Counted from the stretch's first letter, positions 50,003 to 59,374 are shown. The stretch is 64,000 nt of DNA from JAGVSR01 sp031413815 (GCA_031413815.1 JANOFU010000071.1:41983-105982); one strand, 5' to 3'. Numbers and translations: made by a program. The notes: generated from the sequence alone by a model not told the origin.

Positions 50003-50755
50003 TTAGGCTATGGCTTGACTGATTGTGCGCAGGCTCAACAGCATGACCACCGTGCCGACCATAATCATTAGGACTTTATCGGGGATGTGCTTGGTCGCAT
50101 AGGCCGCGAATGGAGCGGCCAAGATTCCCCCAAGGATAAGCCCCGTGATGATCGGCCAGAGTTCGAGTCCCACAGTCATAAAGAATGTTGCAGAGATGGT
50201 GAGTGTAACAAAGAACTCGGCCAGGCTCACCGAGCCGATGGCGTACCTGGGAGTCGCGCCCTGGCCGAGAAGCGATGACGTGACGATCGGACCCCAGCCG
50301 CCTCCGCCGATGGCATCGAAGAACCCGCCGAACAATCCGAGGGGCGCGACTGCACGCAGTTCAACGCCTTCGGTCACGGCCTTCGAGCCCACGGCTTTCC
50401 AGACGATGTACAAGCCAAGCGCGAAGAGATACGCGCCGATGTAGGGCTTTAACGCGTCGCCCGGCAAGTTGCTCAGAGCATAGGCACCGATGGCCCCGCC
50501 GATCATCCCCGGAATGGCCAGCCGCCAGACCAGCCGCTTATCGATGTTGCCGAATTTCCAATGGGCCAATCCGGAAGCCCCGGTGGTGAAGGATTCTGCC
50601 GCATGAACGCAGGCGCTGGCTGTCACTGGAGGGACGCCCATGCTGAGCAGAACCGACGACGATGTGATCCCATAGGCCATGCCGATGGCGCCGTCGATCA
50701 TCTGAGCAACAAACCCGACGGCGACGTAGAGGATCATGTCGTCCCAGAAGTTCAT
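50003..50755 (-). CDS. TSUP family transporter, probable sulfate/sulfite permease of the cys operon
   Basis: 250 aa from ATG 50755. The TSUP half-repeats are visible: VGFVAQMIDGAIGMAYGITS at the start and LFGGFFDAIGGGGWGPIVTS in the middle. It has about eight membrane helices. The D-G-A-I-G-M-A-Y-G type is common in alphaproteobacterial cys operons, where it is the presumed sulfate permease instead of CysTWA. It lies 37 nt after cysN. The substrate is inferred from context. Confidence 0.88.
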   Translation of the reverse strand: MNFWDDMILYVAVGFVAQMIDGAIGMAYGITSSSVLLSMGVPPVTASACVHAAESFTTGASGLAHWKFGNIDKRLVWRLAIPGMIGGAIGAYALSNLPGDALKPYIGAYLFALGLYIVWKAVGSKAVTEGVELRAVAPLGLFGGFFDAIGGGGWGPIVTSSLLGQGATPRYAIGSVSLAEFFVTLTISATFFMTVGLELWPIITGLILGGILAAPFAAYATKHIPDKVLMIMVGTVVMLLSLRTISQAIA

Positions 50756-50792
50756 GGGCGGACCTTCTTGTGCAGGAGCGGTGGTTCTGGGA

Positions 50793-52313
50793 TCAGATCT
50801 GGTAGTCGGGCAGCTCTTCAATTTCGACGGCCACACTGGCGCCCTGCAGAATAAGGGCGACTTCGTTGGCGCGCCGCCGGAATTCTGCTTCGGCCTCCGG
50901 TGTATCGGCGAGATCCGAACACAGTCCCCGGGCGAGCAAAGCGCGGGTTAACACGAAGACCTCTTCCCCCGCCTTCGTGCCTTCGGGGCTTGCCGATGTG
51001 ACGACGCCGCCGGCCACCGTCGCGCCGGTAATGGCGTTGACCAGCATGAAGCTGCCGGTTTCGGGCGCTTCGACAAAACGATCGACGGCCGTTGGACGGC
51101 CGAGCGCGATGTTGGCTATGGCGATGTCGTTGACGTTGCACTCGGATGCCGGGTGCGTCGCCAGTGTTTCCAGATCAAGCCGCGACTTGATTTCGATGCT
51201 CGTCACGGGGACGAGGTCAGTTGCGGTGCGGAGCAGGTAACCGGAGCGCGGGTTGAACGATGTCTCGTTCATCCAGACAAAGCGGGCTTCCAGGGTGCGG
51301 GCCACGATGGGCAGAGATTCGGGCGTTGAAAGCACGGCGCCGCGCGACACGTCGATATCGGTGTCGAGCTGGATCGCGACCGCTTGGCCCTGGATCGCTG
51401 CGTCAAAGTCGCGGCTCATAGTGGCAATGCGAGCCACTTTCGCTGACCGCTTGCTGACGGCGTCAATGACCGTATCGCCGACCTTGACGGTGCCGGAGCT
51501 GATTGATCCCGCGAGGCCACGGAAATCCGCTCTGAGGTCGCGCAAGACGGTTTGCACCGGCATGCGGAACGGGCCCGAGGCGGTGGTGCCGCGGCTTGGC
51601 ATGTCTTCGAGGTGCTTCAAGAGAGTGGCCCCCTTGTACCAGGGCATATGGGTGGAGCCTTCCGCGACGTTGTCACCGGAGACAGCCGCAACCGGGATCG
51701 CGAGGGCTTCCCAGAAACCGAACCGCCACATCAGCGTCCGGAAGTCAGCTTCGATTTCGCGGAATCGCTCTTCCGACCAATCGACGAGATCCATCTTGTT
51801 GACGGCGAGCACGACGCGCTTCAAGCCGACGAGATCGAGGATGGCCGCGTGACGGCGGGTTTGCGTCTTGATGCCGTGGCGGGCGTCGATCAGCATGATG
51901 GCGACGTCGGCGTGCGAGGCGCCCGACGCCATGTTGCGCGTGTACTGTTCGTGGCCCGGGCTGTCGATGACGACGAAGCGGCGCGTTTCGGTGTCGAAGT
52001 AGCGCCAGGCGATATCGATCGTGATGCCTTGTTCGCGTTCTGCCACGAGGCCGTCCATGAGCAGCGAGAAGTCTGGGTTACCGCCATCGACTTTCTTGCC
52101 CTTTTTCAGGGTCTCGCGCTGGTCGTCATAGAGATCGGTTGCATCCCAAAGCAGCCGCCCGATGAGCGTTGATTTGCCGTCATCGACGGAGCCGCACGTC
52201 AGCACCCGCAGCATGCCGGACAGTTCCGGCACGATATCGAGGTCTGGGGCGGCCCGCGAGACGAGTGCGTCGTTGTCCGCGGCGACGACTTTGAGAGACG
52301 CTTTTGCGGTCAT
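50793..52313 (-). CDS. cysN: Sulfate adenylyltransferase, large GTPase subunit
   Basis: 506 aa. EF-Tu-like GTPase that drives APS formation with CysD. G motifs: TCGSVDDGKSTLIGRLL (P-loop), DSPGHEQYTRNMASGASHAD, and NKMDLVDW. Domains II and III follow. The protein ends after the beta-barrels (EIEELPDYQI), so the APS kinase (CysC) domain often fused here is missing. That agrees with direct use of APS by the neighbouring CysH. Its ATG overlaps the cysD stop by one base. Confidence 0.96.
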   Translation of the reverse strand: MTAKASLKVVAADNDALVSRAAPDLDIVPELSGMLRVLTCGSVDDGKSTLIGRLLWDATDLYDDQRETLKKGKKVDGGNPDFSLLMDGLVAEREQGITIDIAWRYFDTETRRFVVIDSPGHEQYTRNMASGASHADVAIMLIDARHGIKTQTRRHAAILDLVGLKRVVLAVNKMDLVDWSEERFREIEADFRTLMWRFGFWEALAIPVAAVSGDNVAEGSTHMPWYKGATLLKHLEDMPSRGTTASGPFRMPVQTVLRDLRADFRGLAGSISSGTVKVGDTVIDAVSKRSAKVARIATMSRDFDAAIQGQAVAIQLDTDIDVSRGAVLSTPESLPIVARTLEARFVWMNETSFNPRSGYLLRTATDLVPVTSIEIKSRLDLETLATHPASECNVNDIAIANIALGRPTAVDRFVEAPETGSFMLVNAITGATVAGGVVTSASPEGTKAGEEVFVLTRALLARGLCSDLADTPEAEAEFRRRANEVALILQGASVAVEIEELPDYQI

Positions 52314-53218
52314 CAGAAGTACCCTTCCTGCTTCTTCTTCTCCATGGCGCCCGCCTGATCGTGGTCGATCAAGCGGCCAGAGCGTTCGGAGGTGCGCGCG
52401 CCAATCGTTTCGGCAACAACGGTTTCGATATCTTCCGCGTCCGATTCAACAGCCGCCGTCAGTGGCCAGCAGCCAAGCGTGCGGAACCGGATCTTTCGCA
52501 TCTTCGGTACTTCGCCAGGCTTCAACGGCAGGCGGTTGTCATCGAGCATCAAGATCTGGCCTGCGCGTTCGATGGTCGGCCGCATGGCGGCCATATACAG
52601 GGGAACCACTTCCAGCTTCTCGCGCAGAATGTACCGCCAAATATCGCGTTCGGTCCAATTCGACAGGGGGAAAATGCGAGCGGTTTCGCCGGCTCCCAGT
52701 CGGCCATTGAGCAGCCGCCACATCTCGGGGCGCTGCTTGCGCGGATCCCAGCGATGGCCTTCGGCGCGGAACGAGAACACGCGTTCTTTCGCGCGGCTCG
52801 CTTCTTCGTCGCGCCGGGCGCCGCCGAAGGCGCCGTCAAACTGATACTTGTCGAGGCCTGCCTTGAGCGCCTGCGTTTTCATCACATCGGTGTAGACAGA
52901 GGGGGAGTAGTCGTAAGGGTTCATACCGTCGGCAATGGCATCCGTGTTGATCTGCTCGATCAGATCCAGATCGAACTCCTTGACCTTGCGGTCGCGAAAC
53001 TCGATCATCTCGCGGAATTTCCACGTCGTGTTGACGTGGAACACAGGGAACGGCAGCTTGCCCGGCCAGAACGCTTTGCGCGCTAGGTGCAAAAGAACCG
53101 TTGAATCCTTGCCGATCGAATAGAGCAGCACCGGCTTGCGGAACTGGGCGGCCGCCTCGCGGAAAATATGGATGCTCTCAGCCTCAAGCAGGTCGAGATG
53201 TGAAATGCCGGCGGTCAT
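52313..53218 (-). CDS. cysD: Sulfate adenylyltransferase, small subunit
   Basis: 301 aa from ATG 53218. PP-loop ATP pyrophosphatase fold: LLYSIGKDSTVLLHLARKAF, FHVNTTWKFREMIEFRD, then YQFDGAFGGARRDEEASRAKER in parts, FPLSNWTERDIWRYI and a C-terminus ending AGAMEKKKQEGYF. Together with CysN it makes APS from ATP and sulfate. It overlaps the cysH stop by 4 nt (ATGA). Confidence 0.97.
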   Translation of the reverse strand: MTAGISHLDLLEAESIHIFREAAAQFRKPVLLYSIGKDSTVLLHLARKAFWPGKLPFPVFHVNTTWKFREMIEFRDRKVKEFDLDLIEQINTDAIADGMNPYDYSPSVYTDVMKTQALKAGLDKYQFDGAFGGARRDEEASRAKERVFSFRAEGHRWDPRKQRPEMWRLLNGRLGAGETARIFPLSNWTERDIWRYILREKLEVVPLYMAAMRPTIERAGQILMLDDNRLPLKPGEVPKMRKIRFRTLGCWPLTAAVESDAEDIETVVAETIGARTSERSGRLIDHDQAGAMEKKKQEGYF

Positions 53219-54018
53219 GAGGCTAGATCCTTTGCTACCGGGCGATTGTGCAGCCCGCATTCCTTACCGTCCTCGTTCTCCCACCACCAGCGGCCCGCGC
53301 GAATGTCTTCGCCGGGGCGGATGGCGCGCGTGCATGGCTGGCAGCCAATGGATGGGAAGCCGCGCGCGTGCAGTGCGTTCACGGGCACCGAGTTGGTGGC
53401 AATGTAATCGTCCAGCTGGTCCAGCGTCCAATCGGCAATTGGGTTGAGCTTGATCAGCTTTTGGTTCGCGTCCCAGGCCGCGAATGGGACCTCGGCGCGC
53501 TCCTCTGATTGGCTGCGGCGCAGGCCTGTGAGCCACCCGGCCGCATCTTTCAGGGCACGGTTGAGCGGGCGGACTTTGCGGATGTCGCAGCAGGCCTTGC
53601 GGTTGTCGATCGCGTAACGGAAGCCCATGATGCCGTCGCGGGCAACCAGCTCTTCGACTTCAGTGGCATCGGGAAACATAATGCGGATTTTGCGGTTATA
53701 GCGCAGCTCAGTGGCTTCCAGGGTTTCCAGTGTTTCGGGGAAGTGGCGGCCGGTGTCGAGTGTGAACACGTCGATGGCAGCGCCGGTCAGTGAGATTGCG
53801 TGCAGGACCGCTTGATCTTCGATGCCGAGGCTGGTGGAGAACGCGATGCGGCCTTTGATGGTCCGGGCGACAAGTTCGATGCGCTGTTCGACGGTGCGGG
53901 TGGCAGCCATCGCCTGGTCAAGCTCACGTGCCAAATCCAAGCCGCTCGGATGGCGAGCAAAGGACTTGGCCTGGCTCTGCGCTTTAAGCGCGCGCGGTTT
54001 CGCGGGCGTGCGGGTCAT
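53215..54018 (-). CDS. cysH: Adenylyl-sulfate (APS) reductase, thioredoxin-dependent
   Basis: 267 aa. Reduces APS to sulfite. PP-loop-like fold (RIAFSTSLGIEDQAVLHAIS, DTGRHFPETLETLE). The Cys set of the 4Fe-4S APS-type enzyme is present: NRKACCDIRKVRPL and SIGCQPCTRAI, with the catalytic Cys in KECGLHN near the C-terminus. PAPS-type enzymes lack the CC...CxxC cluster. It heads the minus-strand operon cysH-cysD-cysN-TSUP-TSUP; its promoter should lie in 54019-54172, an AT-richer stretch. Confidence 0.95.
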   Translation of the reverse strand: MTRTPAKPRALKAQSQAKSFARHPSGLDLARELDQAMAATRTVEQRIELVARTIKGRIAFSTSLGIEDQAVLHAISLTGAAIDVFTLDTGRHFPETLETLEATELRYNRKIRIMFPDATEVEELVARDGIMGFRYAIDNRKACCDIRKVRPLNRALKDAAGWLTGLRRSQSEERAEVPFAAWDANQKLIKLNPIADWTLDQLDDYIATNSVPVNALHARGFPSIGCQPCTRAIRPGEDIRAGRWWWENEDGKECGLHNRPVAKDLAS

Positions 54019-54172
54019 GAACGGCCTCCAGATGGAGTGGGTTCTATGGGAAAACGGTTTCTAAATAAAGCTACTTACAGAAATAAGAATGTCCTGCCGG
54101 GGACTGTAGCGGCTTTAGAAGAAAAAACGTACTAACAGCTGCCCGAAAGCAAACAGTTCTCCCGGCCGCCGG

Positions 54173-55447
54173 TTAAGACGCATCTCCGCAGTCCTCCAGC
54201 CACGCCATCATACCGTTTGCCGCTGCAACTCCGGTCGCAAAACAACCCTGCAGAAGATATCCGCCGGTCGGAGCTTCCCAGTCCAGCATTTCGCCAGCTG
54301 CGAACGTACCGGACCTGGCGGTCAGCATAAAGCGGTCGTCCAGCTCGCCGAGCGCAATTCCACCCGCTGATGAAATTGCGCGATCAAGCCCGGTCACGCC
54401 TCTGACAGCGACCGGCACGGCTTTGATGATCGAGGCAAGCGCATGGGGATCGCGGGGTAAGCCGCGAAACGCTTCGCGCAACAGACTGATTGCAACCGGC
54501 TCAAGGGTCAACGCCTTGCGAAAGTGATTGGCCAGCGATTGCTTACTGACGGTAGCGCCGAGCCGTCGTGCCAGCGCGTCCCGCGTCACGTCGGGCTTGA
54601 GGTCAACAAACAGTGTCGCGGGAGTTCCGTTGGCGGTCGCGTCACGCAACATCGGCGACACGGCATAAACGGGCCCTCCTTCCAGGCCGCGTCGTGTCAC
54701 CACGAGATCGCCGCGCTGGGACACGCCGCCGAAGGCAACTTCGACGCGCTTCAAGGCCGCGCCTTCAAATTTCGACAAGAGAATATCCGACCAATTAATC
54801 AGCGCGCCGGCATTGGACGGGGCCAGCGGCGCAATTGTGACTCCGGCCTGTTCAAGGACTGTGACCCAACGGCCATCCGATCCTAAGCGAGGCCAGCTGC
54901 CGCCGCCAAGCGCCAGCAGCGTGGCGCGCGGTCGGAACGAAGACGCCGCTCCTGACGCGTCTTCGAACATCAGGTGGCCCTTGCCGTCCCATCCGGTCCA
55001 CGTCTGCCGCGTGCGGATGTCAACACCGAACCCCGCCAGGCGCGAAAGCCATGCGCGCAACAACGGTGAGGCTTTCATGGCTTTGGGGAACACGCGACCG
55101 CTGCTGCCCACAAATGTCGGCTGACTTAACCCTTCGGCCCAAGCGATCAAATCACCCGGCGGCAACGCGGTGATCGCCGGTTCGAGTCGCGCACGCGCCG
55201 TGCCGTAGCGCTCCATGAAATCTTCGATGGGTTCGCTGTGCGTGAGATTGAGCCCGCCGCGGCCGGCCATCAAAAACTTCCGGCCTACCGACGGCATCCG
55301 CTCGAACACAACGACGCGATGGCCTGCGCGCCCCAGCGTCTCCGCCGCCGCAAGCCCCGCCGGTCCCGCGCCGATGATGGCGATGGGGGTGTCTCTGGCG
55401 GGAGCGCGGTCGCGAATGGATGAGGCCGGTGAGGAAGTGTTCACCAC
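54173..55447 (-). CDS. HI0933/YhiN-like FAD flavoprotein (TIGR03862 type)
   Basis: About 424 aa; starts GTG GTG at 55447/55444 and overlaps the end of the glyoxalase gene. Rossmann FAD motif PIAIIGAGPAGLAAAETLGRAG in two parts near residue 20, VGRKFLMAGRGGLNLTHSEP (the HI0933-family signature), LALGGGSWPRLGSDGRW, and a C-terminal FAD segment FAAGEMLDWEAPTGGYLLQGC. The family is widespread and its reaction is unknown. Coupling with the glyoxalase gene is suggested by the 7-nt overlap. Confidence 0.87.
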   Translation of the reverse strand: MVNTSSPASSIRDRAPARDTPIAIIGAGPAGLAAAETLGRAGHRVVVFERMPSVGRKFLMAGRGGLNLTHSEPIEDFMERYGTARARLEPAITALPPGDLIAWAEGLSQPTFVGSSGRVFPKAMKASPLLRAWLSRLAGFGVDIRTRQTWTGWDGKGHLMFEDASGAASSFRPRATLLALGGGSWPRLGSDGRWVTVLEQAGVTIAPLAPSNAGALINWSDILLSKFEGAALKRVEVAFGGVSQRGDLVVTRRGLEGGPVYAVSPMLRDATANGTPATLFVDLKPDVTRDALARRLGATVSKQSLANHFRKALTLEPVAISLLREAFRGLPRDPHALASIIKAVPVAVRGVTGLDRAISSAGGIALGELDDRFMLTARSGTFAAGEMLDWEAPTGGYLLQGCFATGVAAANGMMAWLEDCGDAS

Positions 55448-55881
55448 GACCCGGTGTTCGCCATCGACGCCCAGGGCTCTTGCGCGGCTAAGGCTGCACC
55501 GCGCTGCAACAACTCAATGGAAATGTTGTCGGGCGATCGCACGAACGCCATGTGGCCGTCACGGGGTGGCCGGTTGATGGTGACGCCACCGGCCGCCAAC
55601 CGTGCGCAGACTGCATAAATATCATCGACCTCGAAGGCGAGGTGGCCGAAGTTGCGCGCCGAGGCATAGGCCTCTGGGTCCCAGTTGTGGGTGAGCTCCA
55701 GCATGGGTGCTTTTTCAGATCGCGCACGGGCGCCGTCGTGGGGAGCCGCAAGAAAGATCAAAGTGAAGCGCCCAGCGGGATTATCGATACGGCGGACCTC
55801 TTCAAGCCCGAGGTGGTCGCGATAGAACGCGAGGCTCTTTTCGACATCTGAAATCCGGACCATCGTGTGCAGGTAACGCAT
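55441..55881 (-). CDS. gloA: Lactoylglutathione lyase (glyoxalase I)
   Basis: 146 aa from ATG 55881 (GAGGAG 5 nt upstream). The four metal ligands of glyoxalase I are at expected places: His in YLHTMVRI, Glu in MLELTHNWDP, His in NFGHLAFEVDDI, and Glu in ISIELLQRG. Also SLAFYRDHLGLEEVRR. It isomerises the glutathione adduct of methylglyoxal. The gene precedes the flavoprotein gene in a two-gene unit. Confidence 0.92.
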   Translation of the reverse strand: MRYLHTMVRISDVEKSLAFYRDHLGLEEVRRIDNPAGRFTLIFLAAPHDGARARSEKAPMLELTHNWDPEAYASARNFGHLAFEVDDIYAVCARLAAGGVTINRPPRDGHMAFVRSPDNISIELLQRGAALAAQEPWASMANTGSW

Positions 55882-56441
55882 CAAATCTCCTCAACGTGAG
55901 CACGGCATGCAAATTGTGGCACCGGGAATCCGTGACCCAGAACCCCCAGGTCAATCTCAAACGCTGACTTGTCCATAGCAGAGACGCCGCGATTGCGCGC
56001 GTGCCGGTGGACAACTGGTGGACAGACAGGCGGGCAGGGCCGGGGCTCGGGATCGCCAGGTCTTTGATCTTATGCCCGAATCAGTGATTCGAAATTTGGC
56101 GCGATTCCGGTTGGTCTGTGACCGGCAGGAGCCCGGTTGAGCGACGTTCAATGACTGCTGTACAACTTTCATGTGGACGAATCACGACACCAGAAACTGA
56201 TCTCAATCTCAACGCTTTAGACGCCCTGACCTCTTGTGAACATGTCGTGGACCAACGGGTTCAATGGGGCGTTTGGAAAATTTTGGGGCTGGCAGCGGGC
56301 CTCGCAATCGGTATCTTCCGGCTCGTCGCTGCAGCGCCCCCAAGCGTGAGGGTGAAGGGGATGCCAGTAGCGGCCAGTCCGGCAACGGACAAGGTTTCTA
56401 TCGTTTTCAATCGTATTCAAAGTAGGCGGGGAGTTACATCG
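55882..56441. other. Gene-free stretch before the cold-shock gene
   Basis: 560 bp. An open frame runs into the cold-shock gene from about 56118, but its upstream part is not protein-like and the ribosome site at 56428-56433 favours the later start. Cold-shock genes often have long structured 5' leaders, which could account for part of this stretch. No repeat or RNA gene was recognised. Confidence 0.45.
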
Positions 56442-57050
56442 ATGGGGGATTCTAAGCTGGGTCCGGCGTTTTCGGACGCTGGGTTCGACATGACGGGCGA
56501 CCTGAGCCAGCTCGGCTCGGAAGAGGGCGTCGAAGTCTTCGAAATCGCTGGTGTTATCAAGTGGTTCGATGTCTCGAAGGGGTATGGGTTCATCGTCCCG
56601 GACAATGGCCTCCCCGACGTTCTCTTGCACGTAACATGTCTGCGCGCCGGTGGCTTCCAGACCGCCTACGAGGGTGCCCGGCTTCACTGCCAGGTTCTCA
56701 AGCGCCCCAAGGGGATGCAGGCATTCCGCATCCTCTCGATGGACGAAAGCTCAGCCATTCATCCGTCGCTGTTGCCGCAGCGCACTCACGTGCACGTGCA
56801 GCCGGAGAGCGACTGGGAACGCGCTGTCGTCAAGTGGTTCAACCGCGTGCGCGGGTTCGGCTTCCTGACGCGCGGCGATGGCACGCCGGACATTTTCTGC
56901 CACATGGAAACGCTACGCAGGTTCGGGTTCACTGAATTGCGGCCCGGGCAATCTGTGCAGGTTCGCTGGGGATTTGGATCGAAGGGCTGCATGGCGGCCG
57001 AGCTTCGTCCCGATGGCACCAGCCCTGGGGCGATCCCGTCACCGCACTAG
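56442..57050 (+). CDS. Double cold-shock-domain protein
   Basis: 202 aa from ATG 56442 with GGGGAG 8 nt upstream. Two cold-shock domains: the first from about 42 (IAGVIKWFDVSKGYGFIVPD, then DVLLHVTCL), the second from about 125 (RAVVKWFNRVRGFGFLTRG, then DIFCHMETLRRFG). The RNP1-like KGYGFI and RGFGFL are present, though the second RNP2 has FCHMET in place of the usual VFVHIS. The domains bind single-stranded nucleic acids. Double-CSD proteins of this type are typical of alphaproteobacteria. The DUF192 gene follows after 7 nt. Confidence 0.9.
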   Translation: MGDSKLGPAFSDAGFDMTGDLSQLGSEEGVEVFEIAGVIKWFDVSKGYGFIVPDNGLPDVLLHVTCLRAGGFQTAYEGARLHCQVLKRPKGMQAFRILSMDESSAIHPSLLPQRTHVHVQPESDWERAVVKWFNRVRGFGFLTRGDGTPDIFCHMETLRRFGFTELRPGQSVQVRWGFGSKGCMAAELRPDGTSPGAIPSPH

Positions 57051-57057
57051 GCGGAAA

Positions 57058-57567
57058 ATGACCGGTGGTATGATCAGTCTACGAAATCCTCAGAGGGCTG
57101 CCAAACTGGCGGCCCTCGTAGTTTTAGCGGCGGGCTCGGTTTTCGCGTCCCCGTGGAGCGCTCTTTCGCTTGAGACAGCGGCCGCAGAACCACTCGACAT
57201 CATCACGGCGAGCGGACGCAAGACGCTGCAGGTCGAAATTGCTGATACGCCCAGCGAACAAGCCTTGGGTCTGATGTACCGGACGCAGCTTGCTGACGAT
57301 CGCGGAATGATCTTTTTGCACGCAAGTCCCCGTGAACTGACCATGTGGATGCGCAACACGTACATCCCTCTCGACATGGTGTTCATTAGGGCCGACGGCC
57401 GCGTACACCGCATCGAAGCCAAGACGCAACCCATGTCGGAAGCGGTGATTGCTTCGAAAGGTGAGGTGACCGCGGTCCTTGAGTTGGCCGGGGGGGCGGC
57501 GGAGCGGCTGGGTCTAAAACCGGGCGACACGATCGTGCACCGGCATTTCTCGGCGGGTAATCCCTAA
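57058..57567 (+). CDS. Exported DUF192 protein
   Basis: 169 aa from ATG 57058 (AGGCGG upstream; ATG 57070 also possible). Signal peptide region KLAALVVLAAGSVFASPWSAL. DUF192 core: LQVEIADTPSEQALGLMYRT, RGMIFLHASPRELTMWMRNT, YIPLDMVFIRADGRVHRIEA, AVLELAGGAAERLGLKPGD. The W-M-[KR]-N-T-[YL]-I-P-L-D-M signature is exact. The function of the family is unknown. It often follows a double-CSD cold-shock gene in alphaproteobacteria, as here. Confidence 0.92.
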   Translation: MTGGMISLRNPQRAAKLAALVVLAAGSVFASPWSALSLETAAAEPLDIITASGRKTLQVEIADTPSEQALGLMYRTQLADDRGMIFLHASPRELTMWMRNTYIPLDMVFIRADGRVHRIEAKTQPMSEAVIASKGEVTAVLELAGGAAERLGLKPGDTIVHRHFSAGNP

Positions 57568-57656
57568 CACCCCGGCAAACACGGCCTGCAAACCAAATGC
57601 GCGATCAGTGGCTTGACCCGGCGCGCGCGACACGGCACACAGTGCCAACTTAGTGT

Positions 57657-57733
57657 CGGGGCGTAGCTCAGCCTGGTAGAGCATCTGCTTTGGGAGCAGA
57701 GGGTCGTGGGTTCAAATCCTGTCGCCCCGACCA
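57657..57733 (+). tRNA. tRNA-Pro (TGG)
   Basis: 77 nt with encoded CCA. Acceptor stem CGGGGCG/CGCCCCG, D-loop AGCTCAGCCTGGTAGAG, anticodon stem TCTGC/GCAGA with loop TTTGGGA (anticodon TGG), T-arm GTGGGTTCAAATCC. All stems pair well. Confidence 0.98.
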
Positions 57734-57787
57734 ATTGTCTTATTCGACGGCGCGACCCAGGCGCGGACCAGCGGTGATGACACGTCT

Positions 57788-58093
57788 ATGACCGCACGCA
57801 TTTACAAGCCTGCGAAGACCGCGATGCAGTCGGGGGAGGCGCGCACGCTGGAGTGGCGGCTGGAGCACGAACCGGCGGCCGCCCGTGCCATCGATCCGCT
57901 AATGGGTTGGACCAGTTCGACAGATACGGCGGCACAAGTGCGGCTTGAGTTTGCCTCGAAGGACGACGCGATCGCCTACGCCGAGCGCAGTGGGCTCGCG
58001 TACACTGTGATTGAGCCGACGGTGCGCAAGCCGATCCGCAAATCCTACGCCGACAATTTCAAATTCGGCCGGATCGGCAACTGGACGCATTGA
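57788..58093 (+). CDS. NDUFS4-like complex I accessory subunit (ETC_C1_NDUFA4 family)
   Basis: 101 aa. MTARIYKPAKTAMQSGEART, WRLEHEP, DPLMGWTSSTDTAAQVRLEF, FASKDDAIAYAERSGLAYTV and SYADNFKFGRIGNWTH are the features of the alphaproteobacterial homologue of the mitochondrial 18-kDa complex I subunit. It attaches to the peripheral arm of NADH:ubiquinone oxidoreductase. It is present in alphaproteobacteria and mitochondria, which supports the taxonomic call. It follows the tRNA-Pro gene by 54 bp. Confidence 0.93.
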   Translation: MTARIYKPAKTAMQSGEARTLEWRLEHEPAAARAIDPLMGWTSSTDTAAQVRLEFASKDDAIAYAERSGLAYTVIEPTVRKPIRKSYADNFKFGRIGNWTH

Positions 58094-58108
58094 TCCGGAG
58101 CAAGTGCA

Positions 58109-59374
58109 TCAGTGTGCGGCCGCTCCTGTCGCAGCAGACGGAGGCGTCGCCGGTCTTTTGTGTGGGGCATCCGGGTTCCAGCCCAGCAACAGCAGCATCA
58201 CGAAAAACCCAACGAAGTATCCGAGCGCCACGTGCCAGCCGGCCTTGAGCCAGCTCCAAGCAGACTTGGCTTCCGGGTACATATTCGACAACGCCACGCC
58301 GGCTGATGAGCCAAACCATAGCATCGATCCGCCGAAGCCGACGGCATAGGCGAGCATGCTCCAATCATAGCCGCCTTGGCGCAACGCAAGTGCCGTCAAA
58401 GGAATATTGTCGAATACGGCGGAGACGAAGCCGAGACCCAGTGTGGTTGGCCAGCTTGCGATCGGCAACGCCTCTACTGGCATCAGTGACGCCGACAGCA
58501 CCAGAGCTAACAGAAAGACTGTGCCCCTGAATGTCTCCGGCAAAATGCTCCAGTCGGGCGTGCGCAGTGGCGCTGTCACTAGGATCGCGGCCACGACGGC
58601 CAATCCGATCACGGGCCAGCGGCCTAAGAGATCCGGATTGTAGAGGTTGGCGGTGACGTTGGCGGAGATCGCAGCCAGCAGGATCGCGAGCACGATGGCG
58701 ACGCGCATACCATCGATGGGTTTGTGACTTGCGGGATCTTTGAGAATGGGCTGGTAGGCGTGTTGCTGGCGCGCGGCTGGCACGCCGAACACCATCAGGG
58801 CCGTCACTGCTGCGACGTAGGCTGGCGCGACCGCCAGCGGGCTGATGCCGTCAATCCACATCATCGTCGTCGTTGTGTCACCAACGACGCTGCCTGCTCC
58901 GCCAGCGTTGGCTGCTGCGACGAGCGCCGCGAGATAGCCGATATGAACTTTGCCGCGATAGACATGCCGCGCCACCGTCCCGCCAATCAGAGCGGCGGCG
59001 ATGTTGTCGAGAAACGCCGATAGCACGAACACCATTGCAAGGAGGGCGAGGCCGCCTTTCCAATCGTCCGGCAACACGGCCGGCATCGCTTCGGGGATCT
59101 GGCTGTCTTCGAAATGCCGCGACAGAAGTGCAAAACCCATGAGCAGGCAAAACAGGTTGGCGAGCGTGACCCATTCGTGGCCGAGATGCGCGGCCAGGCC
59201 CGAGAAGCCCGGACCGGTCTTGAAACCCGCAATCGTGAGTTTGTAGATCACGATGGCTACCAAGCCGGAGAGGGCCACCTGCAACGTGCGGTGGTGAAAA
59301 ATAGCGACGCCCAACAGCGTCGCGGCAAAGAGAAAGAACTCGGCGGGGATCCCAAAAGCCAGCGGCGTCGACAC
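58109..59374 (-). CDS. NhaD-like / citrate-transporter superfamily membrane protein
   Basis: 421 aa with about eleven or twelve hydrophobic helices. The half-repeats of the ion-transporter superfamily are visible as LSAFLDNIAAALIGG in the first half and SAVFDNIPLTALAL in the second. GSVVGDTTTTMMWIDG is close to the GDVTT-MLW motif of NhaD sodium/proton antiporters. Sodium/proton exchange is the best guess; carboxylate transport is the alternative. The C-terminus ends with a short Ala/Pro tail. The 249 bp upstream are without features apart from the start of the tRNA pair. Confidence 0.75.
   Translation of the reverse strand: MSTPLAFGIPAEFFLFAATLLGVAIFHHRTLQVALSGLVAIVIYKLTIAGFKTGPGFSGLAAHLGHEWVTLANLFCLLMGFALLSRHFEDSQIPEAMPAVLPDDWKGGLALLAMVFVLSAFLDNIAAALIGGTVARHVYRGKVHIGYLAALVAAANAGGAGSVVGDTTTTMMWIDGISPLAVAPAYVAAVTALMVFGVPAARQQHAYQPILKDPASHKPIDGMRVAIVLAILLAAISANVTANLYNPDLLGRWPVIGLAVVAAILVTAPLRTPDWSILPETFRGTVFLLALVLSASLMPVEALPIASWPTTLGLGFVSAVFDNIPLTALALRQGGYDWSMLAYAVGFGGSMLWFGSSAGVALSNMYPEAKSAWSWLKAGWHVALGYFVGFFVMLLLLGWNPDAPHKRPATPPSAATGAAAH

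Noticed and set aside
56118..56441. N-terminal extension of the cold-shock protein
   Set aside because: The upstream codons are not protein-like, and the ATG at 56442 has a good ribosome site immediately before conserved sequence.
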